Assembly: GCA_029747015.1 (NCBI GenBank)
Contig: JAKOGI010000184.1
Location: 356,001-420,000, forward strand
Direction of reading: 5' to 3'
Source of the DNA: Carnegiea gigantea
Taxonomy: Eukaryota > Streptophyta > Magnoliopsida > Caryophyllales > Cactaceae
Length of the DNA: 64,000 nt
The notes under the pieces were generated by a model that did not search any database, was not told the origin of the DNA, and was given only the letters and a program-made list of their open reading frames with translations. Of this stretch, positions 1 to 11,000 are shown one piece after another. The stretch's first letter is position 1, and every line of letters starts with the position of its first letter. A program made the translations under genes and the position numbers.

Positions 1-53
1 TGAAGAAGGAAGTCTGAAAGAAGACAGTAGAACAAATCACTTACTAGATTTTG

Positions 54-1260
54 TGTTTAAAAAAGCGCGCTCTAAGGCTCACAAAAGCCTGAAGCTCACC
101 CTGTTGCGCCTTGGAATGGGTCAGCCCATGCTCTAGGCTTTTCTGGGCTTTAAACCGAGGCGCAAAGCCCAGAAAGCCCGCGCTTTATAGATCATAACAT
201 ACCATTTGGGGGAAAAAAAGAAAAAAAACCTTTAAGGGGCCTCAACCCCTCTTTTGCTTTATGGAAGCCTTTCAATCAAGCTGCTACTGGAAGAAAAAAA
301 AGCATATCGCTACTGGTGTTTCCAACCTCTGACAGCAATCAAGTATCTGCTTTGTTCCCATGTCTTCTTTCAGACTTCCTTCTTCATCCTTCTCCTCCTT
401 TGTTATTCGACAGCCATGGAAGGCTTTCTTTGTTCCCTTTTGTTTTAGTGTTTTTTTGGACTTCAAGGAGGTCGAAAATGGAGTCTCTTGCAGTGCTACA
501 ATGGTATCGAACCCTTGCTCTTTTTTTTTTTTGTGCTTCTTAATCTTTCTACTTTCTCTCTCTCTCTCATAGTCTCTCTCTCTTTCACTCTCTCTTCCTG
601 GAAGGCTGGAAGCATGTGTTATGTTTTTGAAGTTCAATTTATAGTAATCCAATTAAGCTGTATTTAATGCTTTAATTGTATTTTACTGTGTTTGATTGAT
701 CCTCTTTTTTTAGGGGATGGGGGTTTGTGAAAATCATTTATTTGACGCCATTATCTAGCTTATTTTCAAAGAAATATGGTTTGGGAATGATGTTCAAGCA
801 TTTTGTTAGTAAAAGTGGGGTGCACCTCGTGTCTAAAAAGCTCGCGACTTGGCCTCAAAGTCGGCGCCCTGACCCTATATGCTTTGCGCTTGTTGGCGCC
901 TCCGGCTTTTTTAATCTAAGACTAGATTGTTGTCACCGGGGTTAGAGTTTCCATCTCCAAACTCAAGTTCAGTAGCAGCAATATGCTTTGTTTACTTCTA
1001 ATGGCAACTTGATTGAAAGGCTTCCACAAATAAAAAGAAGGGTCGTGGCCCCTCAAAGGTTTTTTTCTTTTTTCTCAAATGGTCTGTTATGATCTACAAA
1101 GCGCGGGTTTCATGGGCTTTACGCCTCAGTCTGAGGCCAGAAAAGTCCAGAAAGGCGTGGACTTTAAGAATTTGCTGAGCCTGATCCATTCCAAAGCGCA
1201 AGACGGTGGGCTTCGGGCTTTTGTGAGCCTACGTGTGCCCCGAGTGCACTTTTTTAAACA
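54..1260. mobile_element. Foldback / long-TIR non-autonomous DNA element in KEA intron 15
   Basis: The left arm (about 54-316) and the reverse complement of the right arm (about 974-1260) align over roughly 260-290 bp. Both begin TGTTTAAAAAAG, then share the AGGCTCACAAAAGCC block, a GCGCTTTGTAGATCATAACA-like block and a CTTTCAATCAA block. The 650-bp centre has CT-rich tracts (548-596) and no credible coding sequence. The tips resemble those of the hAT derivative at 34,190 (TTAGTTTGAAAAAGCGC), so hAT kinship is possible. I could not find a clear target duplication. Positions 1-33 are also an inverted copy of about 354-386, so the structure may extend past the window edge. Confidence 0.6.
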
Positions 1261-2060
1261 TATCATAAGATATCTATAATAAAACTCATCTATCAAGAAT
1301 ATCTAAAACGTCAAAATAAATCCTTGTCTGACTGTCTCCAAAAAGTTAATGATAAAAATATTGTCGACTAGCTCTAAATTTGTAGCATCCTTCTGACCAC
1401 CAATTGTGTTCTTCAACATCATTGTTTTTTTCTTGAATATCAACAAGCTATGGCATAACTTCAAGGACAAGGTATCTAGTTGATATGATAAATTATGCTA
1501 GAGAAGACGCCATGGTAGAACCATATAAAATTCCATTGTTGAGTAACCCTCCATTCAAAACAAGCAAGCTTAATATAATTAGTTCCAACTATCTTCCACG
1601 AATTAATATCTACCAATCTACAAAAAATCGCACAAAGGCAAGAGGAAAAGAACTCATGCAAAACTTTCACCAAGGTGACGACACAAAACCCCCGATCAAA
1701 AAGGAGTCTTAACTCCCACAAAATGGAAAGATCTTATTGAAAAGAGACGAAAACCTAATAGTAAATATGTTTGTAGACTAAACAGGATGTTTCGAAAGGA
1801 GAAAATTGCAGCTTACCACAAGGGTTTCCCGTGGGAGATGATAAGAGAGAGGCTCAATGGCAATAGTCATTTGAAATTTCTAATCATATATTCATATGTG
1901 AACAAGTCGTTCAACAAAAGGCAAAAAGAGAACAGTTACATATTTGTTCGATGTCGTATTTTGCAAGCCTTTTATCACCTAATTTTTGGCTCGTAAATAA
2001 TATAATTTTAGGCTTTGTACTTGTTTTTATTTATTTTTGTACTAACAAATGAAACTACGT
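1261..2060. other. KEA intron 15, unassigned stretch
   Basis: AT-rich sequence without a conserved protein, LTR or exon that I can recognise. Short ORFs here are not supported by any motif. Confidence 0.4.
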
Positions 2061-2773
2061 AAGTAGCAAAAAGTTGGAGCAAAAACCGTGAAAAACCGAC
2101 AATGAGCCCTCGGAAGTCCAAGCATCACCGCCCAAGGAGTTTCAGACATTCATTGATGCACTTTCCCCTAGCCATCGGAAGTTCGCCTTTCCGCTAGAGT
2201 TTCGGAAGTCCATGCCATATCAAAGCCACCAGAGCCCTATGACCTTGCCGTAAGTCTTTCGGATATTCAAGGTCAAGCCTTTCAGAAGCCATTAACTTTC
2301 CACTGCCCCATGATGCACTTCCACAAGCTCCAGACTGTCCATGATGTGCCCTCAGCGTGCCTGCCACAGCCGCGTCCAGTGAACGAGCACCAGGCCAGTC
2401 GGTCAGACCATGTCGCACCACGCAACCCATGTGCCTGCTTGTTGACATCAAGCCGCTTCTCACATTGCTTTTTCTGGCTGGGGGTTGACATGGGGTGCAC
2501 ATGTCACACGACATGGCCCGTATCAACCCATTTTCTTAGGGCTATTCAAGGGGATTTGAGCTGATTTTTGGGGGAGCTTTTGGATGGTTCTATTGGGCTC
2601 AGTTCAGGGTTTAGGTCAGCCCCTTAAACCCCATTAGGAGGAAATAAAGTAGCATAATTTAGGTTATGTTAGAGCTTTTGTATTGAAGATTTGCATTTTG
2701 GACCTTTGCAAACAATTCAAGCTTATGTCCACTCTTTCCTCCCTCTTTGCTTCATTTCTTGTTTATTTGCTTC
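2061..2773. other. KEA intron 15, GC-richer unassigned stretch before the LTR
   Basis: The base composition rises between about 2,080 and 2,560, with repeated CGGAAGT motifs (2,111, 2,174, 2,204). This contrasts with the AT-rich intron around it and suggests an older insertion. No coding frame was recognised on either strand. Confidence 0.3.
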
Positions 2774-3029
2774 TGCTGGAGTATTAGGGAAAAATAAAAG
2801 ATTGGAAATTTAGGAATGATCTATCTTTTTATTTAGGGACAAATCACTTTGATTACATTATCTCTTAATTTCTTTGATGTTTAGATCTCTTTTCTATTTT
2901 AACTCTCCACTATGCTTTAGGGAGTCAGACTTAGAATGAAATTAAATTGAATTTGAAGAATATTTGTGAGTGTTCACTTATTTGTGCGAGAGTTTCTCGT
3001 TGTAGGAATTGCTCTTAGAGTATCCTACA
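2774..3029 (+). repeat. 5' LTR of intron-15 gypsy element
   Basis: Starts TGCTGGAG and ends CCTACA. It matches 6896-7154 through the AGGGAAAAATAAAAG, TTTAGATCTCTTTTCTATTT, GGGAGTC and AAGAATATTTGTGAGTGTTC blocks. The 256-bp length is short for gypsy. Confidence 0.8.
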
Positions 3030-3034
3030 TCAAA

Positions 3035-3047
3035 TTTGGTATCAGAG
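3035..3047 (+). promoter_or_regulatory. Primer binding site (initiator tRNA-Met)
   Basis: TTGGTATCAGAGC follows the 5' LTR after a short spacer, complementary to the 3' end of plant initiator tRNA-Met, as in many plant gypsy elements. Confidence 0.8.
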
Positions 3048-4260
3048 CTTTTCGATCCTAACCATTGCCAAGTTTATTCTAATTCTAATTCAAGTATTTC
3101 TATTTCCAAGCCAGCGACAAACCAAAGAAAACACCCATCATCTAAACCCCAAGCCCATAGCCTGCACACTACCGACCCTCAATCGTCCCGCCAAATCCAT
3201 TGCCATCCGCCACCACTCACTGACCACCCATCTCCAGTCGACCACCAACACAACGCTGGCCCCGCCATCCGATCAACGGAACCCTAAACTTGCGAATTTC
3301 CCCAATTTGCGAACCCTAAATCCCTAAGTCTACATTTGATTCGTCAAAGTCATCTCAAAATGACCTAATGCCTCCACTACTGACTCCATTTCGCCTAAAA
3401 ACCCCAAATCAATTGAGTTGAATCGCATCGAACTTGGTTCAATTGAAATCGAGAAAGCCTAACCCTAATTCGCGAATTTCAGAAACCCTAAAACCACAAA
3501 TTCGCCTTTGATCCATCCAAATATCCCAAAATTGACTTCATCCCTCCCCTATTCCCTCCTAACCCCTCTATTGATTGCCAGAAAAGCTCCAATTCAACCT
3601 TCGATTGAGTGCTCTATTCTTCGCAAAACCCTAAATTGCGAACCGTCCCTTTGCTCCTAGTTGAAGGGCTTGGGTACTTTCGGCCAATCAATAGAGAGGG
3701 TCGAAACCCGCCTGGCCATGATGTGCCGCCACCGCCGAGAGCTCCTCTTGCCGGAAACCATTCTCCATGGGTCATCTCCATGTCGCTGTTCGTGTTTGGT
3801 GTCTACTGCTGCTGCTCCTGCTGCTGTTTTAAGTCTGTCCTTGTTGCCTTGTTGGTACAGCTGTGCTGTTATTTGTTCCCTGAAGTGGTGTTGCCGGCTA
3901 TTTTGGTGGAGCATCTCTGGCTGGACCAAAGCAAACTTCACTTCGAAGACTGCCACCCATCTCCATCACTCCCAGTCAGTTGCGTAGACTTTGGACCAGT
4001 AAAACGCATACCGATAAAAGGTATCGGAACCTCGATCTAATTTGGTGGAATTTTTGGATTTTCTATTGCGAAAATGAGATTAATATCTGATTCATTGGGT
4101 TCAAGTTACTTGCTTAGATTCCCAGTCTACCCCAATCTTTAAAAAATAATAAAAAAACTGCTTGTGTCGGATCGATTGAGTTGGGACAATAATCGATATC
4201 AAGTTTTCTATGATTTGTGTGGGCGTAGCAATTGTTTATCCTTGTCATTATTATTGAAAC
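3048..4260 (+). other. Untranslated leader of intron-15 gypsy element
   Basis: A 1.2-kb leader between the primer site and the first gag-like frame. It has several AAACCCTAA-like words and ORFs without domain matches. It may carry captured sequence, but I see no recognisable gene. Confidence 0.4.
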
Positions 4261-4639
4261 TTTGGTTAATCTCAGCGCAGCATGTCCTCATCAACTACCC
4301 AGCCTTATCAATCCCAAATTAATGCCCTTTCTAAAAGACTTGACCACCAAAATGAAAGGTTTGATTAGGTTGAGTCTAAAACAGACCACCTCACTCAGGC
4401 CTTCGAAAATTCTCCCCATGTATGACCAACCCACATCTTCTAACCTAATGGTAGGAGGGAATGATCATCGTAGGTTTGTCAATCCTAGAGAGGCAGAAGG
4501 TTTGGTAACTATAGGAAGCCTAGAGATGTGGACTATGAGAGGTCTATGACAAAGATGATATCATTCATAATGACTTCGGGGGAAGAGGTGGCAGGAACGC
4601 ACACGATGGTTGCTCTAACTTTGCCCAAAAGGTCAAGGT

Positions 4640-5480
4640 ACCACATACGATGATGCGATAAATGTCATCACTTTTTTGACTGGATAGCTGCTATGGAGGA
4701 TTACTTTGATTGGTATAGATGTCTTATATAGGGCAGGTTAGATTTGTTAAGACAAAACTTGTAGAGCCTACGAGGAAATTTTGACAGATTATCACCACTC
4801 ACCTTGAGCACATGAATCAACCTCCTATAAACCATTAGGCAGGTTTAAAGAGAAGTACCTCTCTTCTTTTCATAGAGCCCACCTAATTAATCGGATGTTG
4901 GACCTTAGGTGATCCACTTCCAGTCTAGCCAATTACATCAACAATTTTAAGGAGTTGATTCAACATTGTGGTTTGGGGAGGATCCTGCCATTACTATAGC
5001 TTGATTTATTCTAGGCTTACAAATTGACCTTAAGAGAGAAGTAACTTCTTCTTCTCCTTATACTCTAGATGAGGCTTAACATAAGGCTTTGGAGGTTGAA
5101 AAGCTTAATGGGCTCTACCGAGTGCAGCCCTCCACGCCCTCATCTAAGATCCCTTTCCAATCTACCTCTAAGGTCGTTAAGTCTTCTGTGAGTGCTTTTA
5201 ATTCCAAAAGTCCTGATTCTGAACTTCCTTCTACACCAGCTATGAGTGCTACTGCTTTTATTAGTTCCTCCCGCAACATCCACAATGTTCAGTGTTATAA
5301 TTGTCGCGCAAGAGGTCATTTATGCGTGCGAGTGCCCTCATTGTACCCTTGCTTTAGAGCATAAATCTAAGGAACCTCTCGAGCTTGAGGAAGAAGTTGT
5401 TGAACCTGAAGAATCTTGGAGGGCCTTATTAATGTCCAAAATAGCCTCCTTCAAGACGTACGCCTTGGAATTGTTAGGTG
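4640..5480 (+). pseudogene. Degenerate gypsy gag with nucleocapsid zinc knuckle
   Basis: Gag-like text starts near 4,680 (WIAAMEDYFDWY) and runs through a retrotransposon-gag-like stretch near 4,840-5,040, with stops and frame changes. A C-X2-C-X4-H start of the zinc knuckle (CYNCRARGH) lies at about 5,294-5,320. Its last cysteine falls in another frame, so a small indel breaks the knuckle. Confidence 0.7.
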
Positions 5481-5837
5481 TCCCCCTTCCAATCCTACCG
5501 TGAGTGACGAATGGAGATGTAACACCATCTTTTGTACCATTGCTACGAGTGGGGAAACTTTGATGAAAATGGTTATCGACTTATCGATAGGGGTATCACT
5601 ATTAATGTTATTGCGCAATCCACGGTGAAACGTTGTCACATGAAAGTAGAACGTCACCCCGACCCATTTAAAGTAGCGTCGGTTCATAAGACCAACCTCA
5701 TAGTTACCCATAAATGTAAGGTTCATATCCAGATTGGCAGTTATAAGGATGAGAACTTATACAATACCCTTCCTGTGGATATTGCTCATATCCTTTTAGG
5801 TCGACCTTGGTTTTATGACTTTTGCATTATGACTTGA
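5481..5837 (+). pseudogene. Degenerate gypsy aspartic protease region
   Basis: The frame 5532-5837 ends in HILLGRPWFYD, the classic LLGRPW motif after gypsy proteases. The expected catalytic D-S/T-G triad upstream is not intact: the two usable frames read VIDLSIG and IDRGITIN near 5,570-5,600. The frame ends at TGA, 5,835. Confidence 0.7.
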
Positions 5838-6399
5838 ATGTCCCACATCATGGTGAGACAATACCTACACTTTTAGGCTTTAGGCATCACAACAAAGATA
5901 TCGCTCTTAAACCTTGCCGACCTAAGGAGTTGCTTCCCTCCCCAAGTCCAAAACTCTGCCACTTTGTATTCTCCTCCTAGTGCGGATACTCCACTCAAGG
6001 AAAATTTTTCCCTTGTTCATTATGATCAAGCCTATGAAAGATTAGAAAACCCTAACAAGTTCAGTCTCACGCTCTTGGCTAGAGAGCCTTCCTCGGGCTT
6101 TATTCCTAGCTCTCCCAATCATGTGTGACCTTTAAAAGGAATTGTGAATGAGATTAATTATTTGCTTAAGACATTTGCTTATAACAATGTTGTCATTAGA
6201 TCGACAGATACGAATCATTTTAAGGTTGGTTATTCCCTTCACCCCTATGGTGACCTTATTTCCCTCCCATTTGATGCTTGGGTATCCGAGTCTACATCCA
6301 TATTTGCACGGCATATTCATGGCTTGCATGCTGAAATATGTTGTATCTCATACAACTGCTTTGAATAATGACAGTTATACCATACATTCATCGTTGTAA

Positions 6400-6717
6400 A
6401 GCTTCGAGTTTAAGGTGGGTGATTTTGTTACAGTTTGTCTTCGACCTAAATTGCTGCCAAATCACTCCTTTACAGAACTTTACACTCGTGCCATGGGACC
6501 TTACCAGATCATCAATAAACTAGGATCTACCACATATGTACTTGATCTTCCTATGAACTTAGGTATTCGTCCTCTTTTCAATGTGGAGGATCTAACTCTT
6601 CACCAAGGTACCTTTGGGCCTCCTTGTCTTCCTTTTGTTGCTACTGTATGTACTCAGGTCCCAAAGTTCTTTCTTCGGTTTCCACTGCCAAATATTGGCA
6701 TTCGCTGCATTGGATGA
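6400..6717 (+). pseudogene. Integrase C-terminal tail of the gypsy element
   Basis: The text from about 6,405 contains FKVGDFVTVCLRPK, then GPYQIINKLGSTTYVLDLP and FNVEDLT. This is the usual end of plant gypsy integrases. It follows almost directly on protease-end sequence, which shows that about 3 kb of pol has been lost. Confidence 0.75.
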
Positions 6718-6895
6718 TGAGTTGTGGCATCTTCTCCTGGTGGATACTGTTGTTCATTCATGCATGGTCAAACCATCCAAGATTTGATGCCCTTGCATTT
6801 CCAAGGATGAGTTCTGAGCCCAGTCTCCTGGACTTCTAGTACCTTCAAGACAACTCACCAGAGTCGCGTTCTTTTCCGGTTGGAGGGGGGGACGA

Positions 6896-7154
6896 TGCAC
6901 TACCAGGGAAAAATAAAAAGATTGGAAATGTAGGAATGCTAATCTTTTATTTAGGAACATTGGAACAATATCTCTTTGATTAGATTATCTCTTTGTTTCC
7001 TTAATGTCTAGATCTCTTTTCTATTTAACTCCCCACTAGGCATTAGGGAGTCGGACTTAAATAAAATTGAATTGAATTTAAAGAATATTTGTGAGTGTTC
7101 ACTTATTCATGTGAGAGTTTCTTGGTGTAAGAATTGCTCTTAGAGCGTCCTACA
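6896..7154 (+). repeat. 3' LTR of intron-15 gypsy element
   Basis: Starts TGCACTACCAGGG after a purine-rich tract (TTGGAGGGGGGGACGA, 6880-6895) and ends CCTACA. It is the direct partner of 2774-3029. Confidence 0.8.
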
Positions 7155-7980
7155 TTAGCTTGTTTTCTAGTCTAGTTAGTTGTTTGATTCAGTTATCTTT
7201 CATTATTCTCGTATTGCTTTTGATTGAGATAGTTAGTGGCTGGTTTGTTGGTCCCTATGGGATTCCATGAATCTCGTTTGGCCTTAAACCTCCTTAAAGT
7301 AAGCTTGTAATTAGCAGATTTCTTCGACACCCACCAAGTGTTCCATTAAATGCTTAAAAAGCTTCCAACCATGTTCATAGGCGGTTGGCTTATGCCAAAA
7401 GGTGAGATCAGAAGAGCTAAGATTTTGACATGAAAATAGACCGACTCCTAGCTAGATCCGGAGTTGCTACTCTTGTGGCCTAACTAAGCTAGCCCCATGA
7501 AAATTGGTGGCTAGCCCAATTAGACTAGCACATGATCCTTGCAAGAGGGCCTTGGTGAGCTTTGACGGTGCAACCTGCCATTCCTAATGCTAGCATAAAC
7601 TTGGGTATGTTACGGCTATGCTTGATCAATTAGTCCATTAGGGGGTGAAATCACAACCCCAAGCCCCTTTTTGTCGTAAGTTTAGTTTTGTTCCTGAATC
7701 CAAAACCTTTTAAGGATCACCTGGCTTGACAGCTTAAGATAACCCTGGTACTTGAAAGACGATACCCAACCAACAGGCTACAACTACACCGTGCACTTAG
7801 CGGTATAAATGTGAAACTTTTTCCCACCTATTAATATTAGAGCGTTTTCATTCTAAACATGCTTACGCATACAGCAATATATATTAGCTTATATATGCTA
7901 AGTATTAAAGCCATAACAGGATTGAAAAAAGATAATTACAACAAAAACTGAAATAAATAACATAAGAAGTACCAGCCCAC
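7155..7980. other. KEA intron 15, sequence next to exon 15
   Basis: No repeat or exon recognised. I searched the minus strand for the next KEA exon (expected to follow the HTLEQ end) and did not find it here. Confidence 0.4.
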
Positions 7981-8076
7981 CTGTTCAAGTGTATGCTGAG
8001 CAAGATCAGTGGTCGAAATCATTACTCCAGCAGCAAAGGACCCCAGTTCAAGGCTCAGACCCAACTTGTCGCTACA
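7981..8076 (-). CDS. KEA5-like: KEA exon 15 (residues 398-429)
   Basis: Reads [17 protein letters not shown] and ends HTLEQ. The LGSFxAG signature is the conserved CPA2 membrane motif matching LGAFLAG in bacterial KefC. Acceptor CAG before TGT; donor CAG/GTGGGC. Phase 0 at both ends. This is the last exon I can place. Confidence 0.92.
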
Positions 8077-11000
8077 CTGAGACAACAAATATGTAAATTC
8101 AGATTCACGGACCAACAGAACTCAGCATTTCTAGACAGACCCAAAGGGCCAGGATGAAGTCATTCGTGGGGAGCTGCCATAGGGAGTTAGTCAGTTCATT
8201 CAGATTACAGCCAACTTTGGATCATTCTGACAAGATATCTGCCAAAACATAGTCAAACTTATACAGTATGCCACAACTTTTGCATCCAGTATTCACGTTG
8301 ACTACAAACATTTATCAAACCCCCATTTGTTGGTAAACTCAAATCACTCAACACGGCCTTACCAGATAGTTGGAGTTGTAGGACCACGATTCAAGATAAT
8401 GCAACCACACACATTCTGGAACTCACCAAGACATTGGGAAGATATGCATCCTTACCAATAAGTAACAAGAAAGGAATTGCAGAGACTGCAAGATCGAACA
8501 CATAAATAGACATAATAGGATAATACATAAAGATAAAGACTAACCCAAGCAACAAGCAAGCAGAAAGCCACCGAAGCCAATTGATATAGTTCATTTGTCT
8601 GAACACATCAGAACAGAGTCAAAATGACAGTAACATAACTAAAAGAAGTGGAAAAAAAACAATCAAAGTGGCAGTTACAACACTAAAAGAAGTAGACAAA
8701 AACAATGCACTTTGCAGCTCTGATTGCTCACCTGTGAGGAGAGGCTTATCATCAGTTTAAGGAACCATGGCACGAGGGTACGAGTCAATATTGACAAGAT
8801 AGCCAAAAAGGTGATTAAAGTGACCAACCTGGAAAGAATCCACAATTATAAGAATAATTACATGAAAATGTTGCAATGGTATTCTAAAAAGCAGAGGACA
8901 TAGTGAGGACTTTTAAATCCCGAATCCCCCTACTCCCCCCAAAGCATATTGGCATAAAATGGTTCGGAAAGAGTAATTGCATCAGAAATTAGACAAGGCA
9001 AATGATAAAACCCTTCTAGTTCATTTAGGCTTAGTAGTAATTAAAATCTCCCGCATCAAGCAACGAAAACACCACTACTATGGACAATTCTTAAATCACC
9101 TTCACAGTCACTGCCAACAATGACCATCTTTAATTGCACCCATCCTCTCATAAACAACTACCATCTCGATTGCCACTTGGGATATCAACAGTAAACCTAG
9201 GCTTCGAGTCTCATCTGGTGGTGGTCTGATGGTCCAGATGGTTATGGTTCTTATACCAGAGAGGGTTGGGGGACAGCAGAGAGAATGCGAGCCTCAGGGA
9301 CAAAGAAAGATTCAAAATTGACTACATTGCCCTTAAGGAGGTGCGCTGATTATGACTTATGAGCCCTTGGATTCGTTAAATCTAATGACACAGATGAAGT
9401 TTGCATACTATAAGAGTTTGCACTCCAAGTGGTTTTCCTATATATTTTATAGTACTTTGCATATGCGATTAATTGACAAGTAATGAATAGGCCCTGCTCT
9501 AAAGAAGAAAAACTAAACAACAAAATGGAAATTACTGACCATCGTGGTCAACTTGTTAAAGCTAGCAAACTAGTATACAGCTGACACGTACTTTTTTCTA
9601 ACTAGAGATACACCTGATGCTTATTTTACCTAAACCCAAATACACACACACGGTCCCATCTGGATTTTAACCGCCCACCCAACTGAAAAGTCTAGAAGGC
9701 TCCATCAAGTGATTCATTTCTAACCAGAAACTGCAGTGCACCAGAAGCCTAGAATACTCCGACACCTAGTGGTACTGCAGAAAGTATCATTTATTCCTCA
9801 TAAAGATTACTGGTAATATTCTCCCAGTTGTATGGGGTATATTGTCTGAGGAATAAGGTCCCAGAAAAAGGACCAGCATTCTAGTGGTAAATTTTACTTG
9901 GGAAAACATTCATTATGAACAGCCAAGCATTCATAGCATCAAGGACCAGCCTAAGGCGCACAAACCGCAACCGTGCCGTAGTGCATCAATCCATACCAAC
10001 CGATTTCACCCACTAATGAGTGCAGTAACTATTATCCAGCTACGAAGCACACAAACGTGAATTTCCTCACATACTTCATACTTGTGTCTCACACATGGAT
10101 ATGTCCAACACGTGTCAGACATGTCAGATGTGGGAAAAACGAGTCGGAAAACAAATCAAAAAACAGTTTTCTTTGACGGGTAAAATTGAAAAACAGAGCA
10201 TTGACACATGAGATACACTAAGGACTCACATCCGCAAGCTCAACGCGCACTAGTTGCTCTACACCATCTACAACCTCCCTTAGCATCTACAACCTCCCTT
10301 AGCTTATATCCCGCCTTTGCATTCATGGTTACCTTTTTTTGGTCTTGGATCCTCCATTTCACTAGAGTCAAGCTAATATTGGCCCAATAAAGGGTAAAGC
10401 TCTACCATCACAAATTTTCTCCATTCAGAAGACTCGAACCCGAGACCTTGCTTAAGGAAAACAAGTGTCAAACCACTTTATCCAACTTGTGTTGGTTCCT
10501 CCATGGTCACTTTGCAATATGGGTTTGTGGCTGAAAATAGAAAGAGAAAGAGAAGCCGCCTAAGATAGATTGGAGGGAGGGAAGAAAAGCTCTACAATGT
10601 GGCTACAGGGTGGGAGAAAGAAGAAGATTTTAGAGGAGGGAGTAAGGCCAAACTTATCTAGGACATATAATAAAGGTCATCAAAATCTGACCTGGGAATG
10701 GGAGCTAGCATAGGATAGACTGTAGAGAGGAGTGATTACATGGGAGACACATGTTTTGGACTTTTGGTGCATGTGCTGGCTGTCAAGCAAAAGCTTTTCT
10801 CTCCTTTTACCCTTTCCGCATCCTCTACACTGATTTGCTGTTTTTCGTTTTTTGGCTAGGAAAATTTTTTATTGCTTATATTTTTAAAAGCAGTAGTTTT
10901 CAGGCGGGGAAAAGAAAAAATTATTCTTGGTTTGTGTTCATTTCACCAGTAGCATACCACTTCCCGCCGCTGCTCCTTTCCGCTCTTTTACATATACACT

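Larger units (their letters stand above)
2774..7154 (+). mobile_element. Internally deleted Ty3/gypsy LTR retrotransposon in KEA intron 15
   Basis: Two short direct LTRs (2774-3029 and 6896-7154) enclose a 3.9-kb interior. The interior holds an initiator-Met primer site, broken gag, a broken protease and the integrase C-terminal tail. Reverse transcriptase, RNase H and the integrase core are absent between about 6,000 and 6,400, so the element cannot move by itself. It lies antisense to the KEA transcript. No clear 5-bp target duplication is visible (GCTTC before, TTAGC after). Confidence 0.85.

Noticed and set aside
1476..1996. Several ORFs of 69-81 codons
   Set aside because: Intronic, no motif, and contradicting frames on both strands.
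2194..2564. Overlapping ORFs on both strands in the GC-richer block
   Set aside because: They mirror each other and lack any family motif or codon pattern.
3290..3510. Telomere-like AAACCCTAA words
   Set aside because: Scattered single units in a gypsy leader, not an array.
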